This document shows, piece by piece, positions 1 to 7,746 of a stretch of 23,861 nucleotides of DNA. The stretch is from HXMU1420-2 sp040830545 (GTDB lineage Bacteria > Pseudomonadota > Alphaproteobacteria > Rhodobacterales > Rhodobacteraceae). The notes beneath the pieces are model-generated. The model did not search any database and was not told where the DNA came from. It saw only the letters and a program-made list of their open reading frames with translations. The stretch lies in NCBI GenBank assembly GCA_040830545.1, contig JBFOMB010000184.1, forward strand, positions 1-23,861, written 5' to 3'. The stretch's first letter is position 1. Each line of letters opens with the position of its first letter. The translations under genes were made by a program, and so were the position numbers.

Positions 1-987
1 ATCACCGCTGACGCCTTGTCGCGCATCTATGGCGATACCTTCGCCTTTGTGGGGACCGAGTTCACGACCTCTGGCCTGCTCGGCACAGACAGCGTGGACA
101 GCGTGACGCTGTCCAGTTCTGGCGAGGCGCAGTTCGCAAATGTCGGGACCTACGCAACAACGGCGACAAACCCGGTTGGCACAGGTCTGTCCAACTATAC
201 GATTTCAATCGTCGACGGGTCACTGTCGGTCACACCCGCACCGCTGACGATCACCGCTGATGCCTTGTCGCGCATCTATGGCTATACCTTCGCCTTTGCG
301 GGGACCGAGTTCACGACCTCTGGCCTGCTCGGCACGGACAGCGTGGACAGCGTGACGCTGTCCAGTTCTGGCGAGGCGCAGTTCGCAAATGTCGGGACTT
401 ACGTCACCACGGCAACCAATCCTGTTGGTTCAGGGGTGTCCAATTACGCAATCACCATTGTGGATGGTTCGCTGTCGGTCGCGCTCGCGCCGCTGACGAT
501 CACCGCAGATGCCCTGACGCGCCTGTTCGGCGACGATTTCGCGTACACCGGAACGGAATTCTCCACCACGGGGCTGTTGGGGTCGGACAGTGTTGACAGT
601 GTTGAACTCTCGAGCACAGGCGCCACACAGTTTGCCAACGTCGGTTCCTATGTCGCGAACGCAACCAACCCGACGGGATCAGGTCTGTCAAACTACACAA
701 TTACCGTGGTAGACGGCACACTGACCGTGACACCGGCTCCGTTGACCATAACGGCCAGCGACCTTTTCCGGATCACTGGGGACAGTTTTGCCTTTACCGG
801 CGCAGAATTCACCGCCAGCGGCCTGCAACGCCCGGCAGATCAGGTCACTTCCGTCACGTTGCAAAGCGACGGAGCGGAGACAGACGCGCCGGCGGCTTCT
901 TACACAATTACGCCGAGCAATGCGCAAGGCTCTGGGCTGAGCAACTACTCAACGTCGTACCAGGACGGGACACTGTTGGTTCTCCCG
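1..987 (+). repeat. Four tandem 249-bp in-frame repeats encoding MBG-type domains
   Basis: Units start at 1, 250, 499 and 748, an exact 249-bp period. Units 1 and 2 are almost identical in DNA: between 52-168 and 301-417 I see a single difference, and only a few more in the 51 bases before. Unit 3 keeps the protein pattern with many silent and amino-acid changes, and unit 4 is the most diverged, with a short insertion after GLQ. The gradient suggests that the array grows by duplication of inner units while the last unit is fixed. Confidence 0.9.
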
Positions 988-1635
988 GAGAATGCCGCGA
1001 CGCCGCCAACGGCGATCCTGCCGCCGCCTCCACCTGTTGTCTTGCCGACGACTGAAACGGCGATTGTGCTTCCCGGCGATACTACAACCGACACCGGATC
1101 AACTGATACCGGTTCGACCGAAACCACCACGACCGAAACCTCTACCACGCGCAGCATCGAACAGGCGCAGGACACCCTGACAGTTGTGTCCGAGGCCTCG
1201 TCAGAATTGCAGGAAAACCTGGAATCCTGCGATCCGGGGGGCGGCGATGTAGCAGTCTACTTGTCCTGTATGTCCATCGCGCTGGATCAATACGCGGATC
1301 AACTGGCAGACATTTCTGAAGATCTGCCCGAAGGGCTGAGCGGTGTGGCAGACATCGTGCGCATGACCAAGAACGAGATTTCCGCCGTTGCCGAGGACTC
1401 GCGCCAGCGCCTGGCAAATGCCACAACAGACGCCGAACGCGAGGCGATCCGACAGGACGCCGTGAACCAGGCCACGGCCTCGCTCCAGAACGCGCAATCC
1501 GAGATTCGCAAGGCCATCGCATTGGTCCGGGCCGAAGATCCGGAACTGGCTGCATTGCAAAGACAGCAAGGTGAAACAATATTGGTGGCAATCGAGTCGA
1601 CCGAAACCGGTCTGTCGCGCGCGGTCGGGCTGTAA
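1..1635 (+). CDS. C-terminal part of a large MBG-repeat exoprotein (adhesin-like), partial at the 5' end
   Basis: The reading frame is open from base 1, so only about 544 C-terminal residues are visible and the start lies outside the window. Residues 1 to about 329 are four tandem 83-residue units, each beginning ITA and carrying a YGx-like signature (RIYGD, RIYGY, RLFGD, RITGD) and a GLSNY-like motif. This is the pattern of the MBG domains found in large secreted bacterial adhesins, often with a filamentous-haemagglutinin-type N-terminus. A proline-rich linker (PPPPP), a Thr/Ser/Gly-rich spacer and a roughly 160-residue helical, coiled-coil-prone tail rich in Q, E and A follow. Two cysteines (SCDP and SCMS) lie at the start of the tail. 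No LPxTG or autotransporter barrel is seen, so two-partner or type I export are the options. The next gene starts 26 bases downstream and is probably co-transcribed. Function is inferred from domain style only. Confidence 0.8.
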   Translation: MTADALSRIYGDTFAFVGTEFTTSGLLGTDSVDSVTLSSSGEAQFANVGTYATTATNPVGTGLSNYTISIVDGSLSVTPAPLTITADALSRIYGYTFAFAGTEFTTSGLLGTDSVDSVTLSSSGEAQFANVGTYVTTATNPVGSGVSNYAITIVDGSLSVALAPLTITADALTRLFGDDFAYTGTEFSTTGLLGSDSVDSVELSSTGATQFANVGSYVANATNPTGSGLSNYTITVVDGTLTVTPAPLTITASDLFRITGDSFAFTGAEFTASGLQRPADQVTSVTLQSDGAETDAPAASYTITPSNAQGSGLSNYSTSYQDGTLLVLPENAATPPTAILPPPPPVVLPTTETAIVLPGDTTTDTGSTDTGSTETTTTETSTTRSIEQAQDTLTVVSEASSELQENLESCDPGGGDVAVYLSCMSIALDQYADQLADISEDLPEGLSGVADIVRMTKNEISAVAEDSRQRLANATTDAEREAIRQDAVNQATASLQNAQSEIRKAIALVRAEDPELAALQRQQGETILVAIESTETGLSRAVGL

Positions 1636-1661
1636 AGGCCTGAACAACACGGAGGATTGCC

Positions 1662-3578
1662 GTGCCCATGTTTCGCCTGCTGATTTTGGCAGTGTGTTTG
1701 TTCCATGCCGCGTTTGTCGCAGCGCAGGAACAGCGCGTTGCGTTGCTGTATGGCAATTCCGACTACCAACATGTCGGGCCACTGGACAACCCGATCAACG
1801 ATGCCTCTGACGTGGCCATTGCACTGAAGGGGCTGGGGTTCAAGGTGTTCCTGCGTACTGACGGCACAAAGGAAGAGATGCTGGCCGTGGCAGATGAATT
1901 CGCTGCCGCCGCCGAAACCGCCGACGTGGCCATGTTCTTTTTCGCAGGTCACGGATTCCAGGTGAACGGGCGCAACTATCTTGTGCCTGTGGATGCGAAG
2001 ATCCAGCAGTCGTCGGACATTGCCGCGCAGACCATCGCCATGGACGAGATTCTGGAGCGGCTGGAGCGGTCCAAGGGGCTGAAGCTGGTGTTCTTGGATG
2101 CCTGCCGCGACAACCCGTTTGAGGGCACAGATACAGGTGGCGAGGCCGGGTTGGCCCGTGTCGGCAGCGCAGCGGACTACCTGATCGCTTATTCCACGCA
2201 ACCCGATAACGTCGCCTATGACGGGTCCGGGCGGAACAGCTTCTTTACCGAGGCGCTGTTGAACCACATCTACACGCCGGGTCAGGACATTGCTGATCTG
2301 ATGATCAACGTGCGCAAGGATGTGCTGGCCACGACAGGCGGATTGCAGGTCCCTTGGGAAAACTCCTCACTCACCCGTCAGTTCCGGTTTGACAACAGCC
2401 CCGTGACCGCGTCCGAGGAAACCATGCTATGGCAGGTTGCAGCTGATACAGGCGATCCGCGCTTGATGCAGCTTTACATGGATGCCTACCCACAAGGCGC
2501 GCATGTCGAAGATGTGGTGGCCTTCCTCGACAATGGCGACACTCAAACCCGGACCCTGCAGGGCGACGATGCCGCTTCGGAAGACCGCCTGTGGAAGCTC
2601 GCCCAACGCAGCCGGTCGCGTCCTTTGCTGGAATTCTACGTGCAACAACACCCCGAAGGCGCGCATGTGGATCAGGCACAGCGGCTGTTGGCGTCCATCC
2701 CTCGTCCCGAGGATGCCACCCCAGGCACCATGTGCGAAAGGCTGGCCACGCATCCGCGCGATAAAACGGCGAAGGCCCCAGGCGTTTCGTTCAGCCTGCT
2801 GCAACAAAACTCCCTCGTTGCCGTGCAGGCTTGCAGCGCCGCGATGGTGCAGTCACCCGACCTGCCTCACTACATTGCTCTGCTGGCCCGCTCCATGGCA
2901 GCGGCGGGTGATTTGGACCGCGCTGTCGGTCTTTACCAACGTGCATCAGAACGGGGCGATCTGCGGGCCATGGTCAGCCTCGCCTTTCTTTACGAAACCG
3001 GCACCGGTGTGGCGCAGGACAATGCCCGCGCTCTGCAATTGTACGAAGAGGCCGTGGCGGGCGGCAGCCCCGATGCCATGATCAACCTCGCCGTGACGCT
3101 GTTCGAAGGGGCCTCTGTGCCGCGCGACGAGGCCCGGGCCATCGACTTGCTGCGCCGTGCCGCTGACATCGGTTCCCCCAAGGCGATCTATAACCTTGGT
3201 GTTCTCGCACAGGACGGCGTGACCGGCTCCCCCGAGGAGGCGCTGGACCTGTTTGGTCGTGCGGCGCAACTGGGCGAAATACCGGGCTATCGCGCGGCGG
3301 CCGTGCTGCTGGACGAAGGCCGCGGCGTGGACCGCGACCCGGAACAGGCCGCCAACATGCTGCTGCGCGGGCTGGCCTCGGACCGGGGGCAGGTGTTGAA
3401 GGAACTGACCGAACAGACGGGCAACTGGTCCCGCGACACGATCTCGGCCATTCAGGTGCGCCTCGCCGCCGCCGGGTTCTACGAGGCGACCATCGACGGT
3501 CTTCCCGGTCCCAGTTTTACCGAGGCCGCGCAGCGTTGGCGCAATGGCGGATTTGACCCAAACCTTTTGACGAACTGA
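1662..3578 (+). CDS. Secreted caspase-like (peptidase C14) protein with Sel1 repeats and a PG-binding-like C-terminus
   Basis: The protein has 638 residues from the GTG at 1662; GGAGG at 1651-1655 is six bases upstream. An ATG at 1668 is the alternative. Residues 4-22 form a signal peptide ending AAFVAAQ, so it is exported or periplasmic. Residues 24-245 are a caspase-fold domain with the His in FFAGHG (H97) and the Cys in LDACRDNPF (C148), the expected catalytic dyad of bacterial caspase homologues. Residues 405-570 carry Sel1/TPR-like repeats (for example LAFLYETGTGVAQDNARAL and AIDLLRRAADIGSPKAIYNL), which usually bind protein partners. The last 45 residues (IQVRLAAAGFYEATIDGLPG) resemble a peptidoglycan-binding helical domain. 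It follows the MBG exoprotein by 26 bases and ends directly against the opposing LysR gene. The substrate is unknown; processing of the neighbouring exoprotein is a guess. Confidence 0.85.
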   Translation: MPMFRLLILAVCLFHAAFVAAQEQRVALLYGNSDYQHVGPLDNPINDASDVAIALKGLGFKVFLRTDGTKEEMLAVADEFAAAAETADVAMFFFAGHGFQVNGRNYLVPVDAKIQQSSDIAAQTIAMDEILERLERSKGLKLVFLDACRDNPFEGTDTGGEAGLARVGSAADYLIAYSTQPDNVAYDGSGRNSFFTEALLNHIYTPGQDIADLMINVRKDVLATTGGLQVPWENSSLTRQFRFDNSPVTASEETMLWQVAADTGDPRLMQLYMDAYPQGAHVEDVVAFLDNGDTQTRTLQGDDAASEDRLWKLAQRSRSRPLLEFYVQQHPEGAHVDQAQRLLASIPRPEDATPGTMCERLATHPRDKTAKAPGVSFSLLQQNSLVAVQACSAAMVQSPDLPHYIALLARSMAAAGDLDRAVGLYQRASERGDLRAMVSLAFLYETGTGVAQDNARALQLYEEAVAGGSPDAMINLAVTLFEGASVPRDEARAIDLLRRAADIGSPKAIYNLGVLAQDGVTGSPEEALDLFGRAAQLGEIPGYRAAAVLLDEGRGVDRDPEQAANMLLRGLASDRGQVLKELTEQTGNWSRDTISAIQVRLAAAGFYEATIDGLPGPSFTEAAQRWRNGGFDPNLLTN

Positions 3579-4454
3579 TCAATTCGCCATCAAAACCCGC
3601 ACGACCTCTTCCACCTCGGATCGCTGGGCTGCCCCGGGGGCCTGCCTCAACACCAGCGACTTCCCTGTCTCAATCTGCCCCGCCAAGGGCGCAACCAACG
3701 TCCCCTCGGCCAGCGCCGTGCTGACAAGGCACCCGTGCGCCATCAATACACCTGCGCCAGACTTCGCCTCTTGCACCGCCAGCGAGTACAGCGAGTACCG
3801 CGCCACACGACGGGTCTGCGGTAAGGTCACACCAATCGCATCGGCCCAAACCTGCCAATCGTCCTCCCAGCTTTGATCAACCAGATGGGGCAAAGCGGTC
3901 AGGTCTTCAGGACGCGAAATCCGACCTGCCAGATCTGGCGCACAGACCGGGAAAATCGGGTCGGCGCAGATAACGCAATCACCTTGCTCGGGCTCTTCAA
4001 CAAACAAAGCCACATCGAACAACTCCCGCGACAGGTTCGGTGGTATCTCCATCGCCGTGACCGACAGTTGCACATCAGGCAGCGCTGCCCGCAGCTTCGC
4101 CAGCCGCTCCGGCAACCACAACTGCGCCAATCCCGGGAGCGTCGCGATATGAACCTCGCGCGCGGGGCGGAGGGATTTCAGCGTCTGAACTGCCTGACCC
4201 AACGCGTCAAACGCTGAAACAAACTCCGGCATCAACGCGCGCCCGGCTTCGGTCAACTGCACATCATTGCTGCGCCGGGTGAAAAGGGATGTACCAACCC
4301 ACCCCTCCAACCCCTTGATATGCTGCGACACCGCCCCCGGCGTCACGCCCAGTTCTGCCGCAGCCTCGACAAAGCTTTGGTGTCGCGCAGCAGTCTCGAA
4401 TGCACGCAGGGCGTTCAGCGGCGGGCCCTTGGGTCGGTTTGGTGCGACTGGCAT
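3579..4454 (-). CDS. LysR-family transcriptional regulator, GcvA-like
   Basis: The protein has 291 residues from the ATG at 4454, which has AGGGG five bases upstream. A longer open frame exists, but its extra N-terminus overlaps the divergent gene and does not look like LysR sequence. The N-terminal winged helix-turn-helix reads PPLNALRAFETAARHQSFVE followed by AAAELGVTPGAVSQHIKGLE, typical of the GcvA group. The effector-binding domain follows from about residue 90. The gene is divergent from the PLP-enzyme gene at 4551 with a 96-bp shared control region, the usual arrangement for a LysR protein and its target. Its stop codon abuts the stop of the caspase-like gene with no spacer. The inducer cannot be read from the sequence; an amino acid is plausible from the neighbour. 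Confidence 0.88.
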   Translation of the reverse strand: MPVAPNRPKGPPLNALRAFETAARHQSFVEAAAELGVTPGAVSQHIKGLEGWVGTSLFTRRSNDVQLTEAGRALMPEFVSAFDALGQAVQTLKSLRPAREVHIATLPGLAQLWLPERLAKLRAALPDVQLSVTAMEIPPNLSRELFDVALFVEEPEQGDCVICADPIFPVCAPDLAGRISRPEDLTALPHLVDQSWEDDWQVWADAIGVTLPQTRRVARYSLYSLAVQEAKSGAGVLMAHGCLVSTALAEGTLVAPLAGQIETGKSLVLRQAPGAAQRSEVEEVVRVLMAN

Positions 4455-4550
4455 AGCTACCCCTAGTTTTTCTAACTCTACTTTCAGGAATTCTGGTTTG
4501 CAGGCAATCCCCCGCTGCTCCATCCTCGCGCCAAACACAGGGGACATACC

Positions 4551-5870
4551 ATGACACTCACCCATCGCGACTGGGTCCCGGCAGAGTGCGAAGCGCTCGT
4601 CGACCGGATCGCCGCCCGCACCTCCAATCAGGACTCGGCCACCATCTTTGACAGGATCACGGCACTGGCTGACGACAACCGCCAGATCCATGACCGCGAC
4701 TGTTTTAACCTGAACCCGGCCACGAACGTGATGAATCCAAGGGCCGAGGCGCTGTTGGCCTCAGGCATCGGATCACGCCCGTCGCTGGGCTATCCCGGTG
4801 ACAAGTACGAAATGGGGCTGGAAGCGATTGAAGAGATTGAGGTTATCTGTGCCGCTCTCTGTGCTGAGGTCTTCAATGCCCGCTTCGCGGAAATCCGCGT
4901 GCCCTCCGGGGCCATCGCCAACCTCTATGGCTTCATGGCCACCTGCAAACCTGGCGACACAATCATCGCGCCCCCGGCCAGCATCGGGGGCCATGTCACG
5001 CATCACTTGGCGGGGTGTGCGGGGCTTTATGGCCTCAACGTCGTCGAAGCGCCGGTGGCCGAAGATCGTTACAGCGTTAATCTGGACGGATTGGCCGCGT
5101 TGGCCCGCGACCACAAACCGAGCCTGATCACCATCGGCGGCAGCCTGAACCTGTTCGAACACCCGGTGGCCGAGGTGCGGGCAATCGCGGATGAGGTTGG
5201 CGCGAAACTGCTGTTCGACGCCGCCCATCAATGCGGAATCATCGCCGGCGGTGCATGGTTGAACCCGCTGGATCAAGGCGCGCATCTGATGACGATGAGT
5301 ACATACAAAAGCCTGGGCGGGCCTGCGGGCGGTTTGATCGTCAGCAACGATGCAGAGCTTGCGCAGCGTTTGGACGCTATCGCTTTCCCCGGCCTTACGG
5401 CAAATTTTGACGCGGCGAAGTCGGCGGCATTGGCGGTCACGATGCTGGACTGGCGTGACCATGGCCGAGCCTATGCAGCGCATATGATCGACCTGGCACA
5501 GGCCTTGGCCGCTGCCTTGGAAGCGGAAGGCGTGGGCGTGTTCCACGGCAGGTCTGGACCTACCGCGTCCCATCAATTTGCCGTGCTTGCCGCGCCGTTT
5601 GGTGGCGGACAGGCCGCGTCGAAAACACTGCGCCGCGCGGGGTTCCTTGCCTGCGGGATCGGCCTGCCGGTTGACCCCGTGGCCGGAGACCTGAATGGTT
5701 TGCGGATCGGCACGCCGGAACTGGCGCGCCGTGGCGTGACGCCGGATGACGCGCCGCGCATGGCCCGGTTGATCGCCGAAGCCCTGCGCCGCAACGACCC
5801 CGAAGCTCTGGCCGCCGAGGTCGCGGACTGGCGGCAAAGCTTTGACGGGATGCACTACGTCTCTGGCTAG
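4551..5870 (+). CDS. PLP-dependent enzyme of the serine hydroxymethyltransferase fold (SHMT / aldolase-like)
   Basis: The protein has 439 residues; AGGGG stands about seven bases before the ATG. It matches the fold-type I plan of SHMT: NLNPATNVMNPRAEALLASG, then LGYPGDKYEMGLEAIEEIE, the cofactor-contact segment LLFDAAHQCGIIAGG (D223, H226) and the probable PLP lysine K253 in MSTYKSLGGPAGG. In housekeeping SHMT the last segment reads TTTHKTLRGPRGG, so the lysine region is recognisable but altered. This suggests a paralogue such as an alpha-methylserine or beta-hydroxy-amino-acid aldolase rather than the central glyA enzyme. It is divergent from a LysR regulator, which fits an inducible catabolic role. 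The substrate and the need for tetrahydrofolate cannot be decided here. Confidence 0.82.
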   Translation: MTLTHRDWVPAECEALVDRIAARTSNQDSATIFDRITALADDNRQIHDRDCFNLNPATNVMNPRAEALLASGIGSRPSLGYPGDKYEMGLEAIEEIEVICAALCAEVFNARFAEIRVPSGAIANLYGFMATCKPGDTIIAPPASIGGHVTHHLAGCAGLYGLNVVEAPVAEDRYSVNLDGLAALARDHKPSLITIGGSLNLFEHPVAEVRAIADEVGAKLLFDAAHQCGIIAGGAWLNPLDQGAHLMTMSTYKSLGGPAGGLIVSNDAELAQRLDAIAFPGLTANFDAAKSAALAVTMLDWRDHGRAYAAHMIDLAQALAAALEAEGVGVFHGRSGPTASHQFAVLAAPFGGGQAASKTLRRAGFLACGIGLPVDPVAGDLNGLRIGTPELARRGVTPDDAPRMARLIAEALRRNDPEALAAEVADWRQSFDGMHYVSG

Positions 5871-5894
5871 CACAACAACTGCCCCCTACGGGTC

Positions 5895-5940
5895 CAAGCC
5901 GCTTCAAAGCGGCTTGCCAAGGCCTTTGCCAAGGCCTTGG
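5895..5940 (+). terminator. Tandem hairpins after the SHMT-like gene
   Basis: Two adjacent inverted repeats lie 24 bases after the SHMT-like stop. CAAGCCGCTT (5895-5904) pairs perfectly with AAGCGGCTTG (5907-5916), and CCAAGGCC (5917-5924) pairs with GGCCTTGG (5933-5940). No T-run follows, so this may be a weak or Rho-assisted terminator or an mRNA 3'-end stabiliser. Its position argues that dctB starts downstream of it. Confidence 0.5.
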
Positions 5941-5958
5941 CCGCCCGCCAGATACGGC

Positions 5959-7746
5959 ATGGCAAAACCCCAACCCGTCGATCCGCGATTGAATTCCGTC
6001 CCCGTCTCGGACATGCAAAGTGTCATGAGACGCGCTGCCACGATCTTCCTGCTGGCGATCCTTGCCTGTTCCGCCGCCGTGTTCTGGGCGTCCTACAGCT
6101 ATTTTCAGGCGCAAGAGGTGGCCAAGGCCTCCGCGCGCCTTTCACTCTTTCGCAGCACGGTCGAGGCGGAGCTGAAGCGGTTTTCGCACCTCCCCTTTGT
6201 CCTCGCCCGTGATCCGGTGCTGATCGACACGATCCGTACAGGCGACACCAGGCCATTGAACACGCGGCTTTCCGCTTTTGCGGATCGCGCGGGGATCGAC
6301 GCAATCTACCTGATGGACCGGCAGGGGCTGACGCTGGCCGCTTCCAATGCAGGAACCGAGGACAGCTTTGTCGGTCAGAACTACGGCTTCCGCCCATATT
6401 TCCAGACGGCGCTTGCCGGGCAATTGGGCGAGTTTTACGGGATCGGTGCGACAACCGGCATCCCGGGCTACTTCTTCGCGGAACCGGTGCGGGACGCGAA
6501 TGGCAACATCGTCGGCGTGGTCGCGATCAAGATCGACCTGAACCGCCTGCAAAACAGCTGGCACGCAGCGGGCGAGCGGATCATTCTGGCCAATTCAGAC
6601 GGCGTGTCGCTCTTGGCCTCTGACCCCGGCTGGCGGTTTCGCACGCTCGAAGCGCTCAGCGAGGATCAGCGTCAGCGCATTGCCAAGGCCCGCCAATTCG
6701 GGCGCGAGCCGCTGGATCTGCTGGCGTGGCGTGTCGATCCCGGCGCGGGAACAGCGGTGATTGGCGGCGAGCGCTTTTTGTACCTGCACACCGACGCCCT
6801 GCCAAATGGCTGGCAATTGCATTTCTTCGCGCCAGATGATCAGGCCCGGACGCAGGCCTGGCTGACCGCAGGCACGCTGCTGATCCTCAGCGCGCTGGCG
6901 TTCATTGTTGTGGGCGTGCAGCGGTTTCAGCGGATCGGCGCGGCGCTGAAACAGTCCGAGGATGAAGAGGCGCAGTTGCGCGCCGCAAACACCCGGCTGG
7001 CAGTGGAAATCGAAGAACGGCGCGCGGCAGAGGCGCGGTTGCAGAAAACCCAGGCCGAATTGGAGCGCGCCGGACGGTTGGCGGCGCTGGGGCAACTGGC
7101 TTCGTCCGTCACCCATGAACTGGGTCAGCCCATTGCGGCCATGCGTAATCATCTGGCTGCGGCTGAAATGCAGAATGGTCAAAGCCGGCTGACCGAGAAG
7201 CTACAGGCGCTCGCCGACCGGATGGAGGGGATCACCCGCCAGCTCAAGTTCTTCTCTCGCAAAGGGCGGGACAATTTCGAACGCTTCGACTTGCGCGACG
7301 GCGTGCGCGAGGCCGTGGAACTGGTGGAGCCAAATGTCAGCACAGCAGAGGTCACACTGACTGTGAACCTGCCCGACGCCCCGGTCACGGTGAATGCCAA
7401 TCGGCTGCGGATCGAACAGGTGCTGACCAACCTGTTGCGCAATGCGCTGGATGCAACCGAAGGCACAGAAGATCCAAGCGTGTCGCTGACCCTCGCGGAA
7501 ACCCCAGATGGGCTTCACATTGCTGTGGCTGACAATGGTCACGGGCTGGGTGACCATACACTGGATGAATTGAAAGAACCCTTCGCCACCACACGCGAAA
7601 GCGGGCAGGGCATGGGGCTGGGCCTGACGATCTCGGCAGGGATCATCGCGGACCATGATGGTGAGATGACGGCAGACAGCCCGAAGGATGGCGGCACGGT
7701 GTTTCACATCCGACTGCCCAGACCAGCAGGGGAAGAGATGACATGA
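5959..7746 (+). CDS. dctB: C4-dicarboxylate-type sensor histidine kinase DctB
   Basis: The chosen ATG at 5959 gives 595 residues. The frame is open back to 5842, but that stretch overlaps the previous gene and a hairpin pair and encodes low-complexity sequence; ATGs at 6013 and 6025 are alternatives and none has a strong ribosome site. A transmembrane helix (ATIFLLAILACSAAVFWASY), a periplasmic double-Cache-like sensor of about 250 residues and a second helix (AGTLLILSALAFIVVGVQRF) precede a coiled coil. The HisKA box has the phospho-acceptor in SVTHELGQPIAAMRNH (about H386). The ATPase has the N-box LTNLLRNALDA, G1 DNGHGLG and G2 GQGMGLGL. The stop overlaps the dctD start (ATGA), so the pair is translationally coupled. 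With the TRAP genes downstream, sensing of an external dicarboxylate or related organic acid is likely; the true ligand is unknown. Confidence 0.88.
   Translation: MAKPQPVDPRLNSVPVSDMQSVMRRAATIFLLAILACSAAVFWASYSYFQAQEVAKASARLSLFRSTVEAELKRFSHLPFVLARDPVLIDTIRTGDTRPLNTRLSAFADRAGIDAIYLMDRQGLTLAASNAGTEDSFVGQNYGFRPYFQTALAGQLGEFYGIGATTGIPGYFFAEPVRDANGNIVGVVAIKIDLNRLQNSWHAAGERIILANSDGVSLLASDPGWRFRTLEALSEDQRQRIAKARQFGREPLDLLAWRVDPGAGTAVIGGERFLYLHTDALPNGWQLHFFAPDDQARTQAWLTAGTLLILSALAFIVVGVQRFQRIGAALKQSEDEEAQLRAANTRLAVEIEERRAAEARLQKTQAELERAGRLAALGQLASSVTHELGQPIAAMRNHLAAAEMQNGQSRLTEKLQALADRMEGITRQLKFFSRKGRDNFERFDLRDGVREAVELVEPNVSTAEVTLTVNLPDAPVTVNANRLRIEQVLTNLLRNALDATEGTEDPSVSLTLAETPDGLHIAVADNGHGLGDHTLDELKEPFATTRESGQGMGLGLTISAGIIADHDGEMTADSPKDGGTVFHIRLPRPAGEEMT

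Noticed and set aside
4773..5873. A 366-codon minus-strand frame opposite the SHMT-like gene.
   Set aside because: It is antisense to a gene with conserved PLP motifs and has a shadow-type composition.
5842..5958. dctB start at 5842 inside the preceding gene.
   Set aside because: The added stretch is low-complexity, covers the hairpins and has no DctB-like sequence; later ATGs just before the first membrane helix fit better.
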